DNA of 64,000 nucleotides from Paracidovorax avenae ATCC 19860 (GTDB lineage Bacteria; Pseudomonadota; Gammaproteobacteria; Burkholderiales; Burkholderiaceae_C). This document shows, piece by piece, positions 32,061-40,529 of the stretch (position 1 is its first letter; every line of letters begins with the position of its first letter). The position numbers and the translations under genes were made by a program. Under the pieces are notes generated by a model. The model saw only the letters and a list, made by a program, of their open reading frames with translations. It was not told where the DNA came from and did no database searches. The stretch is from contig NC_015138.1 in the NCBI RefSeq assembly GCF_000176855.2, forward strand, positions 124,001 to 188,000. The letters are read 5' to 3'.

Positions 32061-33392
32061 TCAGTGCCCCGCGGGGCCGGGTGCCCGGGCGCCGGCCTCG
32101 GGCGCCGTTCCCATCAACTGCCCCACGATCGCCGCCTGCACGGGGGCGAGCCGGCGGGCGCCCTGCAGCACCACGCGCCGCAGCAGGCGCGGCAGGGGGC
32201 GGTCATCGGTGTAGAGCCGCACGATGGCATTCGTGCCCTCGTACAGCGGCCAGGCATGGCGGTGGTGCGCCCGGGCGTAGTGCCGTTCCAGCAGATGGGC
32301 ATCACCGATGTCGCGGCCCATGTCGTGCGCATGCGCCAGCGCGGCGGTGAGCCGCTCCACGCCCGCGAGGCCCAGGTTGTAGCCATGCGCGGTCACCGGA
32401 TGCATGCCCACGGCGGCATCGCCCAGCAACGCGCAGCGGTGCCCGCTGAAGCGCCGTGCATAGACGGCCACCAGCGGATAGGCATGGCGTTCGCCAGCCA
32501 GGCGCATCGCGCCGAGGCGGTCGCCGAACTGGGCCTGCACCTGGGCGGCGAAATCGGCCGGTGGCAACGCGAGCAGCGCGGCAGCGTCGTCGGTGCGGGT
32601 GGTGACCACCACCGAGCACAGGGGTTCGCCCGTGCCCGGGTCGGGTGGCAGCGGCAGGATGGCCAGCGTGCGGGCATAGCCGAAGCACTCGTGCGCGATG
32701 CCGTCCCCCGCCAGCGCGTGGTGCATGCGGCAGACGATGACCGTGCGCCCGAAATCGGTGCTCGCCGCGCCGATCCCGAGTTGCCGCCGCGTGCCGGAGA
32801 AGCGGCTGTCCGCCGCCACCAGCAGGCGCGCGCGCAGCCGCAGGGGCGCGGCGCCATCCGGTCCGTCGCCGGCAGGCGCGCATTCCAGTTCCGCCGCGTC
32901 CTGCGACACGGCCACGTGAGCCACCTGCCGGCCGGCCAGCAGCCGTACGCCCGGCGTGGCCAGGGCCGCGGCGTGCGCCGTGCGCCGCAGGGCGTGGTTG
33001 GGGACGATCCAGCCCAGGTGGCCCGGGCCTCGCCCGGTCTGCAGGCGCAGCGGCTGCGCGCCGCCCACGGGACCATCGTGCACCTGTGCTGCGTGGATGC
33101 GCCCGATCTCGTGCGGCAGCAGGCGCTGCCAGGAGCCCAGGCGCCGCAGCGTGTCCGCGCTGGGGTGGGTGAGCGCGATCTCCCGGCCGTCCGGCGCCGG
33201 TTCGGCCAGCGCGGCATCCGGCTGGCGCTCCACCACCGTGGCCGTGAAACCGGCCTGCGCCAGCGAGACTGCGAGCGAAAGGCCGGCGGGGCCGCCGCCC
33301 ACGACCAGGACGTCGCAGTCGTGCGCGACTGCCGTCGTGGCCTGCTGCGGCAGGGAGACGGGGTCGGAAGCAGGCGCGGACATCTCGGGCAT
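32061..33392 (-). CDS. ubiM: UbiH/UbiM-type FAD monooxygenase
   Basis: The 443-residue protein has the FAD-binding GxGxxG in CDVLVVGGGPAGLSLAVSLA and the GD motif string ALLGDAAVGMHPVTAHGYNL. The VGMHPVTAHGYNLGL form, with His in place of the GQG typical of UbiH, points to UbiM-type 5-demethoxyubiquinol hydroxylases. It would hydroxylate a ubiquinone precursor ring at the membrane. The substrate call relies on that motif and on memory of the family, so other Coq6-group hydroxylations are possible. Two ATGs (33392 and 33383) compete for the start. Confidence 0.68.
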   Translation of the reverse strand: MPEMSAPASDPVSLPQQATTAVAHDCDVLVVGGGPAGLSLAVSLAQAGFTATVVERQPDAALAEPAPDGREIALTHPSADTLRRLGSWQRLLPHEIGRIHAAQVHDGPVGGAQPLRLQTGRGPGHLGWIVPNHALRRTAHAAALATPGVRLLAGRQVAHVAVSQDAAELECAPAGDGPDGAAPLRLRARLLVAADSRFSGTRRQLGIGAASTDFGRTVIVCRMHHALAGDGIAHECFGYARTLAILPLPPDPGTGEPLCSVVVTTRTDDAAALLALPPADFAAQVQAQFGDRLGAMRLAGERHAYPLVAVYARRFSGHRCALLGDAAVGMHPVTAHGYNLGLAGVERLTAALAHAHDMGRDIGDAHLLERHYARAHHRHAWPLYEGTNAIVRLYTDDRPLPRLLRRVVLQGARRLAPVQAAIVGQLMGTAPEAGARAPGPAGH

Positions 33393-33475
33393 GGCGGGCG
33401 GAAACGCGCAGGGCGCGCAAAAGTGGGAGCCTGCCCATTGTGGGCGCGGCGGCCCGGGGCTGCCATTGCCGTGCA

Positions 33476-34396
33476 TCAAGCGATGTGTTCGCCGCTGCCG
33501 ACAGCGCTCTGGAGCCGCTGCGCTTCCTCCAGCCACGCCACGAAGCAGCGGGCTTCTTCGGAGGCAGCCGGTGCAATGCCGTAGTAGTAGCGCTCCAGCG
33601 GCAGGGTGTGGCGGGGAAGCAGCGGCACCAGCCGTTTCTGCCGGAGATCGTTGCCCCACAACGACCGCGGCGCCATGGCCACGCCCAGTCCATCGACGGC
33701 GGCCTGGAGAATCAGGTGCAGGTGGTCCAGGTGCAGCCGCCCGGCGGCCTTCAGCCGGCCTGTGCCTGCCTGCCGGCACCAGTCGTCCCAATCCCCCTTC
33801 CTGGAACGGGCGCAGAGCCACACGAACGCCGCCAGGTCGCGCGGAGATTCGACAGGGCGGCTGGCGCTCTGCAGCAAGGCCGGCGATGCCACCGCCAATG
33901 CCTCGTCTTCCAGGAACGGTGCCACCTGCAACGACGCCGGCCACCCCTGGAGCCCGCGCCGCACGGCCACATCGAATCCCTCTGCGGCGTGGGAAGGGGC
34001 AGCGATGCTGGTGATGACCTCCGGCTCGATGCCGGGGTGCCTGGCCACGAAGTCCGGCAGTCTGGGAATCAGCCAGCGCACAGCGAACGACGGCCTCACG
34101 TTGATCCGCACGGCCCGGCTCGCCACCCCTCCCCGGAGAGCGGTGGCCGCATTGCCGATCAGGGCGAGACCCGCCTCGGCCTGCGCGTAGAAAGCCTGGC
34201 CTTCCACCGTGAGCACCACCTGCCGCACCCGGCGTTCGAAGAGGGCAACGCCAAGGTCGTCCTCAAGCCCCTTGATCTGCCGGCTCACGGCGCCGTGGGT
34301 CACATGGAGTTCCTGCGCCGCCCGCGAAAAACTCTGGTGCCTGGCCGCGGCCACGAAGGCCCGTACCGCATTGAGAGGGGGGAGCACCATGGTCAT
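33476..34396 (-). CDS. GcvA-type LysR regulator
   Basis: The 306-residue protein begins LPPLNAVRAFVAAARHQSFS, then RAAQELHVTHGAVSRQIKGL. The LPPLNA start and the VSRQIK helix are typical of GcvA-like LysR proteins. The effector domain has VRINVRPSFAVRWLIPRLPD. It is divergent from an MFS transporter with 67 bp between starts, its probable target. A perfect inverted repeat overlaps the ATG at 34396, and the ATG at 34390 would leave the repeat just upstream. Either start is possible. Confidence 0.87.
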   Translation of the reverse strand: MTMVLPPLNAVRAFVAAARHQSFSRAAQELHVTHGAVSRQIKGLEDDLGVALFERRVRQVVLTVEGQAFYAQAEAGLALIGNAATALRGGVASRAVRINVRPSFAVRWLIPRLPDFVARHPGIEPEVITSIAAPSHAAEGFDVAVRRGLQGWPASLQVAPFLEDEALAVASPALLQSASRPVESPRDLAAFVWLCARSRKGDWDDWCRQAGTGRLKAAGRLHLDHLHLILQAAVDGLGVAMAPRSLWGNDLRQKRLVPLLPRHTLPLERYYYGIAPAASEEARCFVAWLEEAQRLQSAVGSGEHIA

Positions 34397-34440
34397 GTGT
34401 GAGATTTTTGCACACATGTGGCCCCAACAAACTCGTTTGT
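34394..34440. promoter_or_regulatory. Two perfect inverted repeats in the LysR/MFS divergent region
   Basis: CATGTGTG (34394-34401) and CACACATG (34411-34418) are separated by 9 bases and contain a TGTG-N9-CACA core, which fits the T-N11-A LysR box. ACAAAC-TC-GTTTGT (34427-34440) is a second perfect palindrome 8 bases away. Together they fill most of the 67-bp space between the two start codons, the expected layout of a recognition and an activation site. Confidence 0.6.
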
Positions 34441-34463
34441 CGCCTCCCTCCGCAGGGCCCACG

Positions 34464-35645
34464 ATGCGGGCCATGCAAACGACCAGAGCGGCAGGTGCGG
34501 ATCTCCCCACTCCAGAGGCCGCTGACCGCGAATCCAGAAACGCTGCCATAGCACTGGCCACCACGCTGCCTTCGGACGTGGTGCTGTATCTGCTGTTTCC
34601 CGTGCACGGCGCTGCATGGGGCATCACGCTGGTGGAGGCGGGGATGCTGCTGGCAGCGAACCGCCTCGTGCGCATTGCCGGGTACGGCTGGGTCGCACGC
34701 ATGTATGCCCGGTACGGAGACCGCAGGGTCTGCACCCTGGCGGTCGCAGCGGCTGCCGCCTGTGCATTGGGCAATGCCACCCTCGGCGGCTTCTGGCTGC
34801 TGCTGCCGCTGCGATTGCTCTGGGGCATGGCGTTCGCTGCGCTGAACCTCTCCACGCAGGTACTGGCCACTTCGTCGGCAGCCGGTGCATCGGCGCGGTC
34901 CGGAAGATCGCGCGCCTTCATCGCCCTGGGGCCCGTGATCGCCTTGCCGGCGGCCGCCGTGTTGAGCGAGCTGGCAGGACCCCGCTGGGTCCTGGGCGCA
35001 CTGACCTTCGTGGCCCTGGGCGGCTTGTGGGCCGCCCGCATGCTTCCCGCCCGGCCCCACCCGGGCATGGATGGGGTGCGCACCCGGCCGTCGCGTCCGA
35101 ACGCCCTGGACACCTGGTCTTTCGTGGAGGGATTCGCGCTGGACGGCCTGTTTCTCATCGGCCTGACCGTGCTGGGCCAGGCGTTGTGGCCTTCCAGTGC
35201 GCTGACGGCCGCTGCCGTGCTGCTGGCCGTCCGGTATGGCTCCGAGATCGTTCTCGGCCCGGTTGGTGGCCGCTGGGCCGACCGGTGGGGGGCGGAACGG
35301 CTGCTCGTCGTCTTCTCGCTCATGACAGCCGTGGCCCTGGTCGGGTTCGGAACAGGGTGGCTGTGGACCTGTGCCGCGGCCATCGTGTTGCTGCGGGCCC
35401 TTCAGCTGCCGCTGCTCGCACCCATCGTCGCCATGCGCCATCCCGGGGCCGATCGCGTCCGTGCCCTGGCGGCCAGGTCCGTCTGGCGGGATATCGGTGC
35501 AGGGCTCGGGCCATTGGCCGCCGGATTGTGGCTGCCTGTGCTTCCGACGCCCTGGCTCTACGGCATTCCCGCCGTGGTGCTGGCTGCCGCGGCCCTGGCG
35601 TGTGGAAGAAATGCAGCCATCCGCGCCGGCAGCGGCCCGTCCTGA
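34464..35645 (+). CDS. MFS transporter
   Basis: The 393-residue protein shows 11-12 hydrophobic segments. The first contains LPSDVVLYLLFPVHGAAWGI, and GGRWADRWGAERLLVVFSLM is the cytoplasmic loop between halves, a variant of the MFS motif A. It should move a small molecule across the inner membrane, direction and substrate unknown. It is divergent from and probably controlled by the GcvA-type LysR regulator. Start ATG 34464 was preferred over 34473; neither has a strong ribosome-binding site. Confidence 0.82.
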   Translation: MRAMQTTRAAGADLPTPEAADRESRNAAIALATTLPSDVVLYLLFPVHGAAWGITLVEAGMLLAANRLVRIAGYGWVARMYARYGDRRVCTLAVAAAAACALGNATLGGFWLLLPLRLLWGMAFAALNLSTQVLATSSAAGASARSGRSRAFIALGPVIALPAAAVLSELAGPRWVLGALTFVALGGLWAARMLPARPHPGMDGVRTRPSRPNALDTWSFVEGFALDGLFLIGLTVLGQALWPSSALTAAAVLLAVRYGSEIVLGPVGGRWADRWGAERLLVVFSLMTAVALVGFGTGWLWTCAAAIVLLRALQLPLLAPIVAMRHPGADRVRALAARSVWRDIGAGLGPLAAGLWLPVLPTPWLYGIPAVVLAAAALACGRNAAIRAGSGPS

Positions 35646-35694
35646 TCCCGCTCCCGTGCCTTGGGCCGTCTGTCGGTGCCGCTCCTGTTCCCTC

Positions 35695-37182
35695 TCAGCA
35701 GGGAACGCCGTTGCGCGCGGCCAGCCACCCGGGGGCATCCTGCAGCGCCACGGGGCGCAGGAAGCGGTCCATCGCCGCGTAGCCCACCGACGTGGTGAAG
35801 GGCGCGGTGCTGGCGGGGTAGGGGCCGCCATGGTGCTGGGCGGCCGTGACGGCCACGCCGGTGGGGACGCCGGCGAAGAGCACGCGGCCCGCCACCTGGG
35901 TGGCGGCGCGCACCAGTGCGCGGTTGTCCTCCGTGTCGTCGTCCGCACCCCAGAGCGTGACCGTGAGGGAGCCGCCGACGGCGCGCAACACGTCGATCGT
36001 TTCCTGGGCCGAGCCCGTGCGCACCACCAGCGCGGCGGATCCGAAGACTTCATCGTGCAGCGCAGCGTCGGCGATGAAATCCGCCGCCTGCACCTCTGCC
36101 AGGAAGGGGCGCGGCGTGGCGCCGGGCGCGGCCGTGCCGTCCACCAGCGGCCTGACCTTGCCGTGGGCCCTCCATGCATTCACCCCGTGGTCGAAGTGCG
36201 CACGGATGCCCGCCGAAAGCATGGCGTGCGGCGCGAGCGCCTGGAGCTTGTCCGCCAGCGCCTGCACGAACGCATCGCCCGAGGCATCCCGGCGGACCAC
36301 GATCACGCCGGGGCTGGTACAGAACTGGCCCGCGCCGAGGCAGATCGAGCCGGCCAGGGTTTCCGCCAGCGCGGCGCCCTGGGCCTGCAGTGCCGCGGGC
36401 AGGGCGATGAGGGGATTCACCGAGCCCAGCTCGCCGTAGAAGGGAATCGGCCGGGGGCGTTCCGCCGCCACCCGGGCCAGGGCGGTGCCGCCCTTGAACG
36501 AGCCGGTGAAGGCCACGGCGGCGATGGCCGGCGCCTGCACGAGCTGCACGCCGGTGGCCACCGATCCGCCCTCCACGAACTGGAAGACCCCTCCGGGCAG
36601 GCCCTGCGCCGCCACGACCTGCTGCGCGAGGTGTGCCGTCCGGCGGGACAGCTCCGGATGGGCCGGGTGCGCCTTCACGACCACCGGGCAGCCGGCCGCC
36701 AGCGCCGAAGCGGTGTCCCCGCCCAGCACCGAGAACGCGAACGGGAAATTGCTGGCCGAGAACATGGCGACCGGTCCCACGGGCACGCGCACGCGGGTGA
36801 GGTGCGGCCGGCCGGCCGGCGGAGCGCCGGCCACCGCGGGGTCGTCCACCACCGCGTGCGCTGCCCCCCGTTCCAGCTCGGCGGCGAAGCCGCGCAGCTG
36901 GAAGGCGGTGCGGTCCAGCTCGCCGTTCAGGCGGACCGGGCCCAGGGCGGTCTCGCGGTCGGCGAGGGGCACCAGGGCCTCGCGCTGCGATTCCAGGGCG
37001 TCGGCCAGGGCGCGCAGCAGGCCCGCGCGGTCGGCGGCGCTGCAGGCGGCGAAGGCGTCTGCCGCCTGTGCGGCGGCGGCCACGGCGGAGTCGATGGCGG
37101 CCGGCGTGGAGGCGTTCCAGGCATCGCCCTGGGGCTGGCCGGTGCGCGCGTCGATGGATTGCAGGGTGTCGGGCGTGGTCAT
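35695..37182 (-). CDS. Aldehyde dehydrogenase, ketoglutarate-semialdehyde type
   Basis: The 495-residue enzyme has the catalytic Glu in FYGELGSVNPLIALP and the catalytic Cys in GAGQFCTSPGVIVV. MFSASNFPFAFSVLGGDTAS forms the cofactor-binding side. The ELGSVNP form is characteristic of alpha-ketoglutaric semialdehyde dehydrogenases, which end the oxidative degradation of sugars or hydroxyproline. An AGGAGA site precedes ATG 37182. It is divergent from the IclR-SMP30 fusion regulator; lactone hydrolysis by SMP-30 proteins belongs to the same sugar pathways, which supports the assignment. Confidence 0.86.
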   Translation of the reverse strand: MTTPDTLQSIDARTGQPQGDAWNASTPAAIDSAVAAAAQAADAFAACSAADRAGLLRALADALESQREALVPLADRETALGPVRLNGELDRTAFQLRGFAAELERGAAHAVVDDPAVAGAPPAGRPHLTRVRVPVGPVAMFSASNFPFAFSVLGGDTASALAAGCPVVVKAHPAHPELSRRTAHLAQQVVAAQGLPGGVFQFVEGGSVATGVQLVQAPAIAAVAFTGSFKGGTALARVAAERPRPIPFYGELGSVNPLIALPAALQAQGAALAETLAGSICLGAGQFCTSPGVIVVRRDASGDAFVQALADKLQALAPHAMLSAGIRAHFDHGVNAWRAHGKVRPLVDGTAAPGATPRPFLAEVQAADFIADAALHDEVFGSAALVVRTGSAQETIDVLRAVGGSLTVTLWGADDDTEDNRALVRAATQVAGRVLFAGVPTGVAVTAAQHHGGPYPASTAPFTTSVGYAAMDRFLRPVALQDAPGWLAARNGVPC

Positions 37183-37348
37183 GGAATGTCTCCTGGGAAA
37201 GGGGGCCAGGGCTGTCTCAAAAGATGGAAAGCCGATGCGGAAGTTCGGCCTGCGGCGTCCTGCCGGGCAGATCGTAGCGAGCACCTGTGACACCGGCATC
37301 CGGAAGGGTCGCTACAGTCGCGGGAAGTACCACTATCTGAGACAAACC

Positions 37349-39001
37349 ATGGCCTCGTCTTCCAGCGAAGGCACCGCGGCCCTTGAAAAGGCCCTCGATC
37401 TCCTGGAGGCGGTCGGCGCCGCACCCGATGGACTGAGTCAGGCCGAGCTGGCCGAACGCTTCGGGCTGCCGCGCACCACCGCCTACCGCCTGCTCGCCGC
37501 CCTGGTGGCGCGCGGGCTGCTGCGGCGCGATCCGCTGCGCAAGGTCTATTGCCTGGGCATGCGCTGCTTCGAGATGGCCCGGCAGGCCTACGCCATGCCC
37601 GACCTGGCTGCGGCGGCGGCGCTGGAGCTGCGGGCGCTGCGCGACCTGACGGGTGAAACCTCCTACCTCGCGGCCCTCGACGGCCGGGAAGTCGTATCGC
37701 TCGAGCGCTGCGACGGGGCGCACAGCGAGCGTTCCTCCAGCGCGCTGGGCCAGCGCAAGCCGGTGCATTGCACCAGCCAGGGCAAGGCCATCCTCTCGGC
37801 GCTGCGCGAGCCCGAGCGGGACACCCTGCTGAAGGGGCTCTCCCTGAAGGCCGCCACGCCGCGCACCATCACCGACCGGCGCCGGCTGCAGGCGGAGCTG
37901 CGCGTGACGGCGGCGCGCGGCTACGCCATCGACGACGAGGAGATCGTGCCCGGCGTGCGCTGCGTCGGCGCCCCCATCGTGGACGGCCAGGGCCAGGTGC
38001 GCGGGGCGCTCAGCGTGGCCGGCCCGGCCTGGCGCCTCACGCCCGAGCGGCTGGAACTGCTCGGGCCGGAAGTGGCCGAGGCCGCCCGCCGGGTGGGTGC
38101 CCAGCTCGGGCGCACCCGCGCCCCGGTGGCCGACACCGTGGCATGCGCCCTGGCGGGGCCCTGGGCGTTCCATGGTGCCCACCCCCACTGGTGCACCGAG
38201 GCCGGCCTGCTGTACTGGGCGGACAGCCTGGCCCCGGCGCTGCGCGCCTGGTCGCCGCAGGCTGGCCCGGAGGGTGAGGCGCGAGAAACCGGGGCGGCGG
38301 CCCTGCCGGCCGGCACCGACCAGGCCCTGGCGGAATGCGAAGAGCCCATTGCCGGCGTGCTCGTGCACGGCCCGCAGGATGTGTCGCTGGTCGGGGCGCG
38401 GGGGGCCGTGCGCTGGCGTCCGGGCGCCGCGCAGCCCGAGCCCTGGCCCGCCTGGCCGGACGGCACCACCGTCCAGGCCATGTGCCTGGGCGGGACCGAT
38501 GGCGCCGGCAGCGGCGTCTGGGTGGCCGTGGAGACCGCCGAGGGTGGCAGTGCGGTTGGGCGCCTGCACGCCGCGGGGCACGTCGAGGTGCTCTGGCGGC
38601 TGGCCGAAGCCCTGCAGTGCCTGCGCTGGCGTGCCGGGGACGGCGCCCTGCTGGCCACGGCGCCCGACACCGGCGCGATCCTGCACATGCACCCGGACAG
38701 CCCCGGCGTGGTGCGGAGGCTGGTCACCGTGCCCAAGGGCTCGGGGCGCGTGAGCGGGCTCGCCTTCGACGCCGAGGGCGGCGTGTGGACCGCGCTGCGC
38801 GACGGCTGGAGCGTGGTGCGCTTCCTGCCGGACGGCGGGCTCGACCGCGTGGCCGCACTGCCCGTGCCCTGTCCGACCGATGTGGCCGTCGGCGGGCCGG
38901 ACGGCAACATCCTGTTCGTGACGACCGCGCGCCAGCCCGTGGCGCTGGACATGCTCACGAACGCGCCGTTGTCCGGCCGCCTGTTCGCGCTGCCGCTCTG
39001 A
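37349..39001 (+). CDS. IclR regulator fused to an SMP-30/regucalcin-like domain
   Basis: The 550-residue protein begins with an IclR winged helix (ALEKALDLLEAVGAAPDGLS, GLPRTTAYRLLAALVARGLL) and effector domain to about residue 245 (AARGYAIDDEEIVPGVRCVG). The second half is of beta-propeller type: EAGLLYWADSLAPALRAW, VRWRPGAAQPEPWPAWPDG, RVSGLAFDAEGGVWTALRDG and CPTDVAVGGPDGNILFVTTA. The last is a close match to SMP-30/gluconolactonase repeats. The protein may sense a sugar lactone directly. It faces the aldehyde dehydrogenase gene, with 166 bp between. GTCTCA (37215) and TGAGAC (37338) near the two ends of that gap are complementary, perhaps by chance. Confidence 0.87.
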   Translation: MASSSSEGTAALEKALDLLEAVGAAPDGLSQAELAERFGLPRTTAYRLLAALVARGLLRRDPLRKVYCLGMRCFEMARQAYAMPDLAAAAALELRALRDLTGETSYLAALDGREVVSLERCDGAHSERSSSALGQRKPVHCTSQGKAILSALREPERDTLLKGLSLKAATPRTITDRRRLQAELRVTAARGYAIDDEEIVPGVRCVGAPIVDGQGQVRGALSVAGPAWRLTPERLELLGPEVAEAARRVGAQLGRTRAPVADTVACALAGPWAFHGAHPHWCTEAGLLYWADSLAPALRAWSPQAGPEGEARETGAAALPAGTDQALAECEEPIAGVLVHGPQDVSLVGARGAVRWRPGAAQPEPWPAWPDGTTVQAMCLGGTDGAGSGVWVAVETAEGGSAVGRLHAAGHVEVLWRLAEALQCLRWRAGDGALLATAPDTGAILHMHPDSPGVVRRLVTVPKGSGRVSGLAFDAEGGVWTALRDGWSVVRFLPDGGLDRVAALPVPCPTDVAVGGPDGNILFVTTARQPVALDMLTNAPLSGRLFALPL

Positions 39002-39018
39002 ATCGGCGGTTTTTTGCA

Positions 39019-39036
39019 ACAAGATGTGCCTCTTGT
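39019..39036. repeat. Short perfect inverted repeat after the IclR-SMP30 gene
   Basis: ACAAGA and TCTTGT are separated by six bases, 18 bases past the stop. No T-run follows, so I cannot call it a terminator. The 270-bp stretch from 39002 to 39271 between the regulator and the M48 protease contains only this and a possible promoter with a TTGAAG box near 39097. Confidence 0.3.
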
Positions 39037-39271
39037 GGCGTGGGCATGCGCGGCGGAATGACCAAAAGTTCCCGGGAAATGCGGTGTGTTACCCGCTTGA
39101 AGTGTGAAATACAAATGGATGCAAGTGCGCGCCTGCCACTCCACCCCGGTGCCCCATCCCTGGAGAGAATCCGCCCGCCGTCCCACCGCCGCAGCCTCGC
39201 GCCGGTGCCGGGCCCGGGCCGCGCCCGGCCCTCTCCGGGCGGCGCATCATTCCAACGAGGGTAATAAAACC

Positions 39272-40096
39272 ATGAACACGTTCCGCCTGGGCGCGCTTGC
39301 GCTCTCCCTGATCCTGGCCGGCTGCGCCACCAATGGCTCCACGGGATCTTCATCCGCCGGCTCCGCGCTCGGCTCCGTGCTGGGAGCCGCGGGCTCGGGC
39401 GGCACCGGCTCCAGCACCGACAGCAAGATCGGCGCGGCCGCGGACGTGTTCAAGGCAGTGACGGTGTCGGATGCCGAGCTCAAGTCCGTATCGCAGCAAC
39501 TGCGCGCCTACGAGGAGCGCACGGAAAAGGTCGCGCCGGCCAACAACAAGTACGCGCAGCGCCTGGCCCGCCTCACGAAAAAGCACGTCAACGAAGACGG
39601 CATGCAGCTCAACTTCAAGGTCTATCTCGCCAGCGAGGTCAACGCCGACGCGACGGCCGACGGCTCGATCCGCGTGTACAGCGGCCTGATGGACATGATG
39701 AACGACCAGGAACTGCTGGGCGTCATCGGGCACGAGATCGGCCACGTCAAGCTGCAGCACTCCATGGCCGCCATGCGCACCGCCTATCTCGCCTCCGCGG
39801 GCCGCAAGGCCGCTTCCGCCGCGGGCGGCGTCGGCGCCCTGGCCGACAGCGACCTGGGCGCTCTGGGGGAAAAGCTGGTCAACAGCCAGTTCTCGCAGAG
39901 CCAGGAGACGGCCGCCGACGACTACGGCCTGGCCTTCATGAAGAAGCACAAGTACAAGGTGAGCGCGATGGAATCGGCCTTCCGCAAGCTGGCGGCCCAG
40001 AGCGGCGGAAAGGGCGGCGCACTCGACGAAATGCTGTCCTCCCATCCCGATCCGGCCGGCCGCGCCGATCGCATGCGCGACATGGCCGCGAAGTAA
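39272..40096 (+). CDS. M48-family metalloprotease lipoprotein
   Basis: The 274-residue protein has a lipoprotein signal (LALSLILAGCATNG, lipobox LAGC with Cys at about residue 18). A Gly/Ser linker is followed by the M48 zinc site GVIGHEIGHVKLQHSMAAMR (HEIGH, about residue 150) and, later, QSQETAADDYGLAFMKKHKY with the third ligand Glu. It is probably an outer-membrane- or periplasm-anchored peptidase of the BepA/LoiP group that clears misassembled envelope proteins. AGG with a spacer of 11 bases precedes ATG 39272. A terminator follows at 40123. Confidence 0.9.
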   Translation: MNTFRLGALALSLILAGCATNGSTGSSSAGSALGSVLGAAGSGGTGSSTDSKIGAAADVFKAVTVSDAELKSVSQQLRAYEERTEKVAPANNKYAQRLARLTKKHVNEDGMQLNFKVYLASEVNADATADGSIRVYSGLMDMMNDQELLGVIGHEIGHVKLQHSMAAMRTAYLASAGRKAASAAGGVGALADSDLGALGEKLVNSQFSQSQETAADDYGLAFMKKHKYKVSAMESAFRKLAAQSGGKGGALDEMLSSHPDPAGRADRMRDMAAK

Positions 40097-40122
40097 GCGC
40101 GCTTCGGAGACCTCCCTCCGTT

Positions 40123-40145
40123 CCCGCCTGGGGCGGGGGGTTTTT
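40123..40145 (+). terminator. Rho-independent terminator of the M48 protease gene
   Basis: CCCGCC (40123-40128) pairs with GGCGGG (40132-40137) around a TGG loop. Three more G and a TTTTT run follow to 40145, 27 bases past the stop. The next gene, on the same strand, begins at 40214. Confidence 0.8.
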
Positions 40146-40213
40146 CCTACGGGAGTGCCGCGGAGCGTTGGCTAGAGTGGGGGCTTCTCTCCCCACAGCA
40201 AAGGATCCCTCCC

Positions 40214-40453
40214 ATGCGCGTCGACATCTACCGCCGGCCCGAAGCTGACGGCAAGCATTCCTATCTCGTGGTTCCCGAAGGCCGTCCCATCCCGCAGGAG
40301 GCCATCAACACCGACTGGAGCTGCCAGGAGCGGGGCCACGAGCTGGACGAGAGCGCCGCGCACTGGAACGACTACGGTATTCCCGAACCGGCCCGGCAGC
40401 TGAGCGAGAAGCGCTACGCGATCACCAGCGTGAAGGAACTCAAGGAAGACTGA
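40214..40453 (+). CDS. Small conserved protein, 79 residues
   Basis: A soluble acidic protein, MRVDIYRRPEADGKHSYLVV at the start and YAITSVKELKED at the end, rich in charged residues, with AAGGATCCCTCCC before the ATG as ribosome-binding site. I recall similar short proteins annotated as DUF6139 in Burkholderiales, but that name is unverified and no function is known to me. It stands alone between the M48 protease terminator and the acetoacetyl-CoA synthetase. Confidence 0.72.
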   Translation: MRVDIYRRPEADGKHSYLVVPEGRPIPQEAINTDWSCQERGHELDESAAHWNDYGIPEPARQLSEKRYAITSVKELKED

Positions 40454-40529
40454 CCCGGGCGCCTGCCTGTCAAGCCCGGGACGCCCCGGCGGTGACACGC
40501 CGGGGCCGCACGCAGTACGCTGCGTGGCC

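Noticed and set aside
34263..36179. Minus-strand frame of 638 codons overlapping the MFS and aldehyde dehydrogenase genes
   Set aside because: Off-frame shadow; Gln/Arg/Gly-rich translation and no domain.
37215..37343. GTCTCA...TGAGAC as an IclR operator
   Set aside because: The six-base arms are 118 bp apart with no further symmetry, likely chance.
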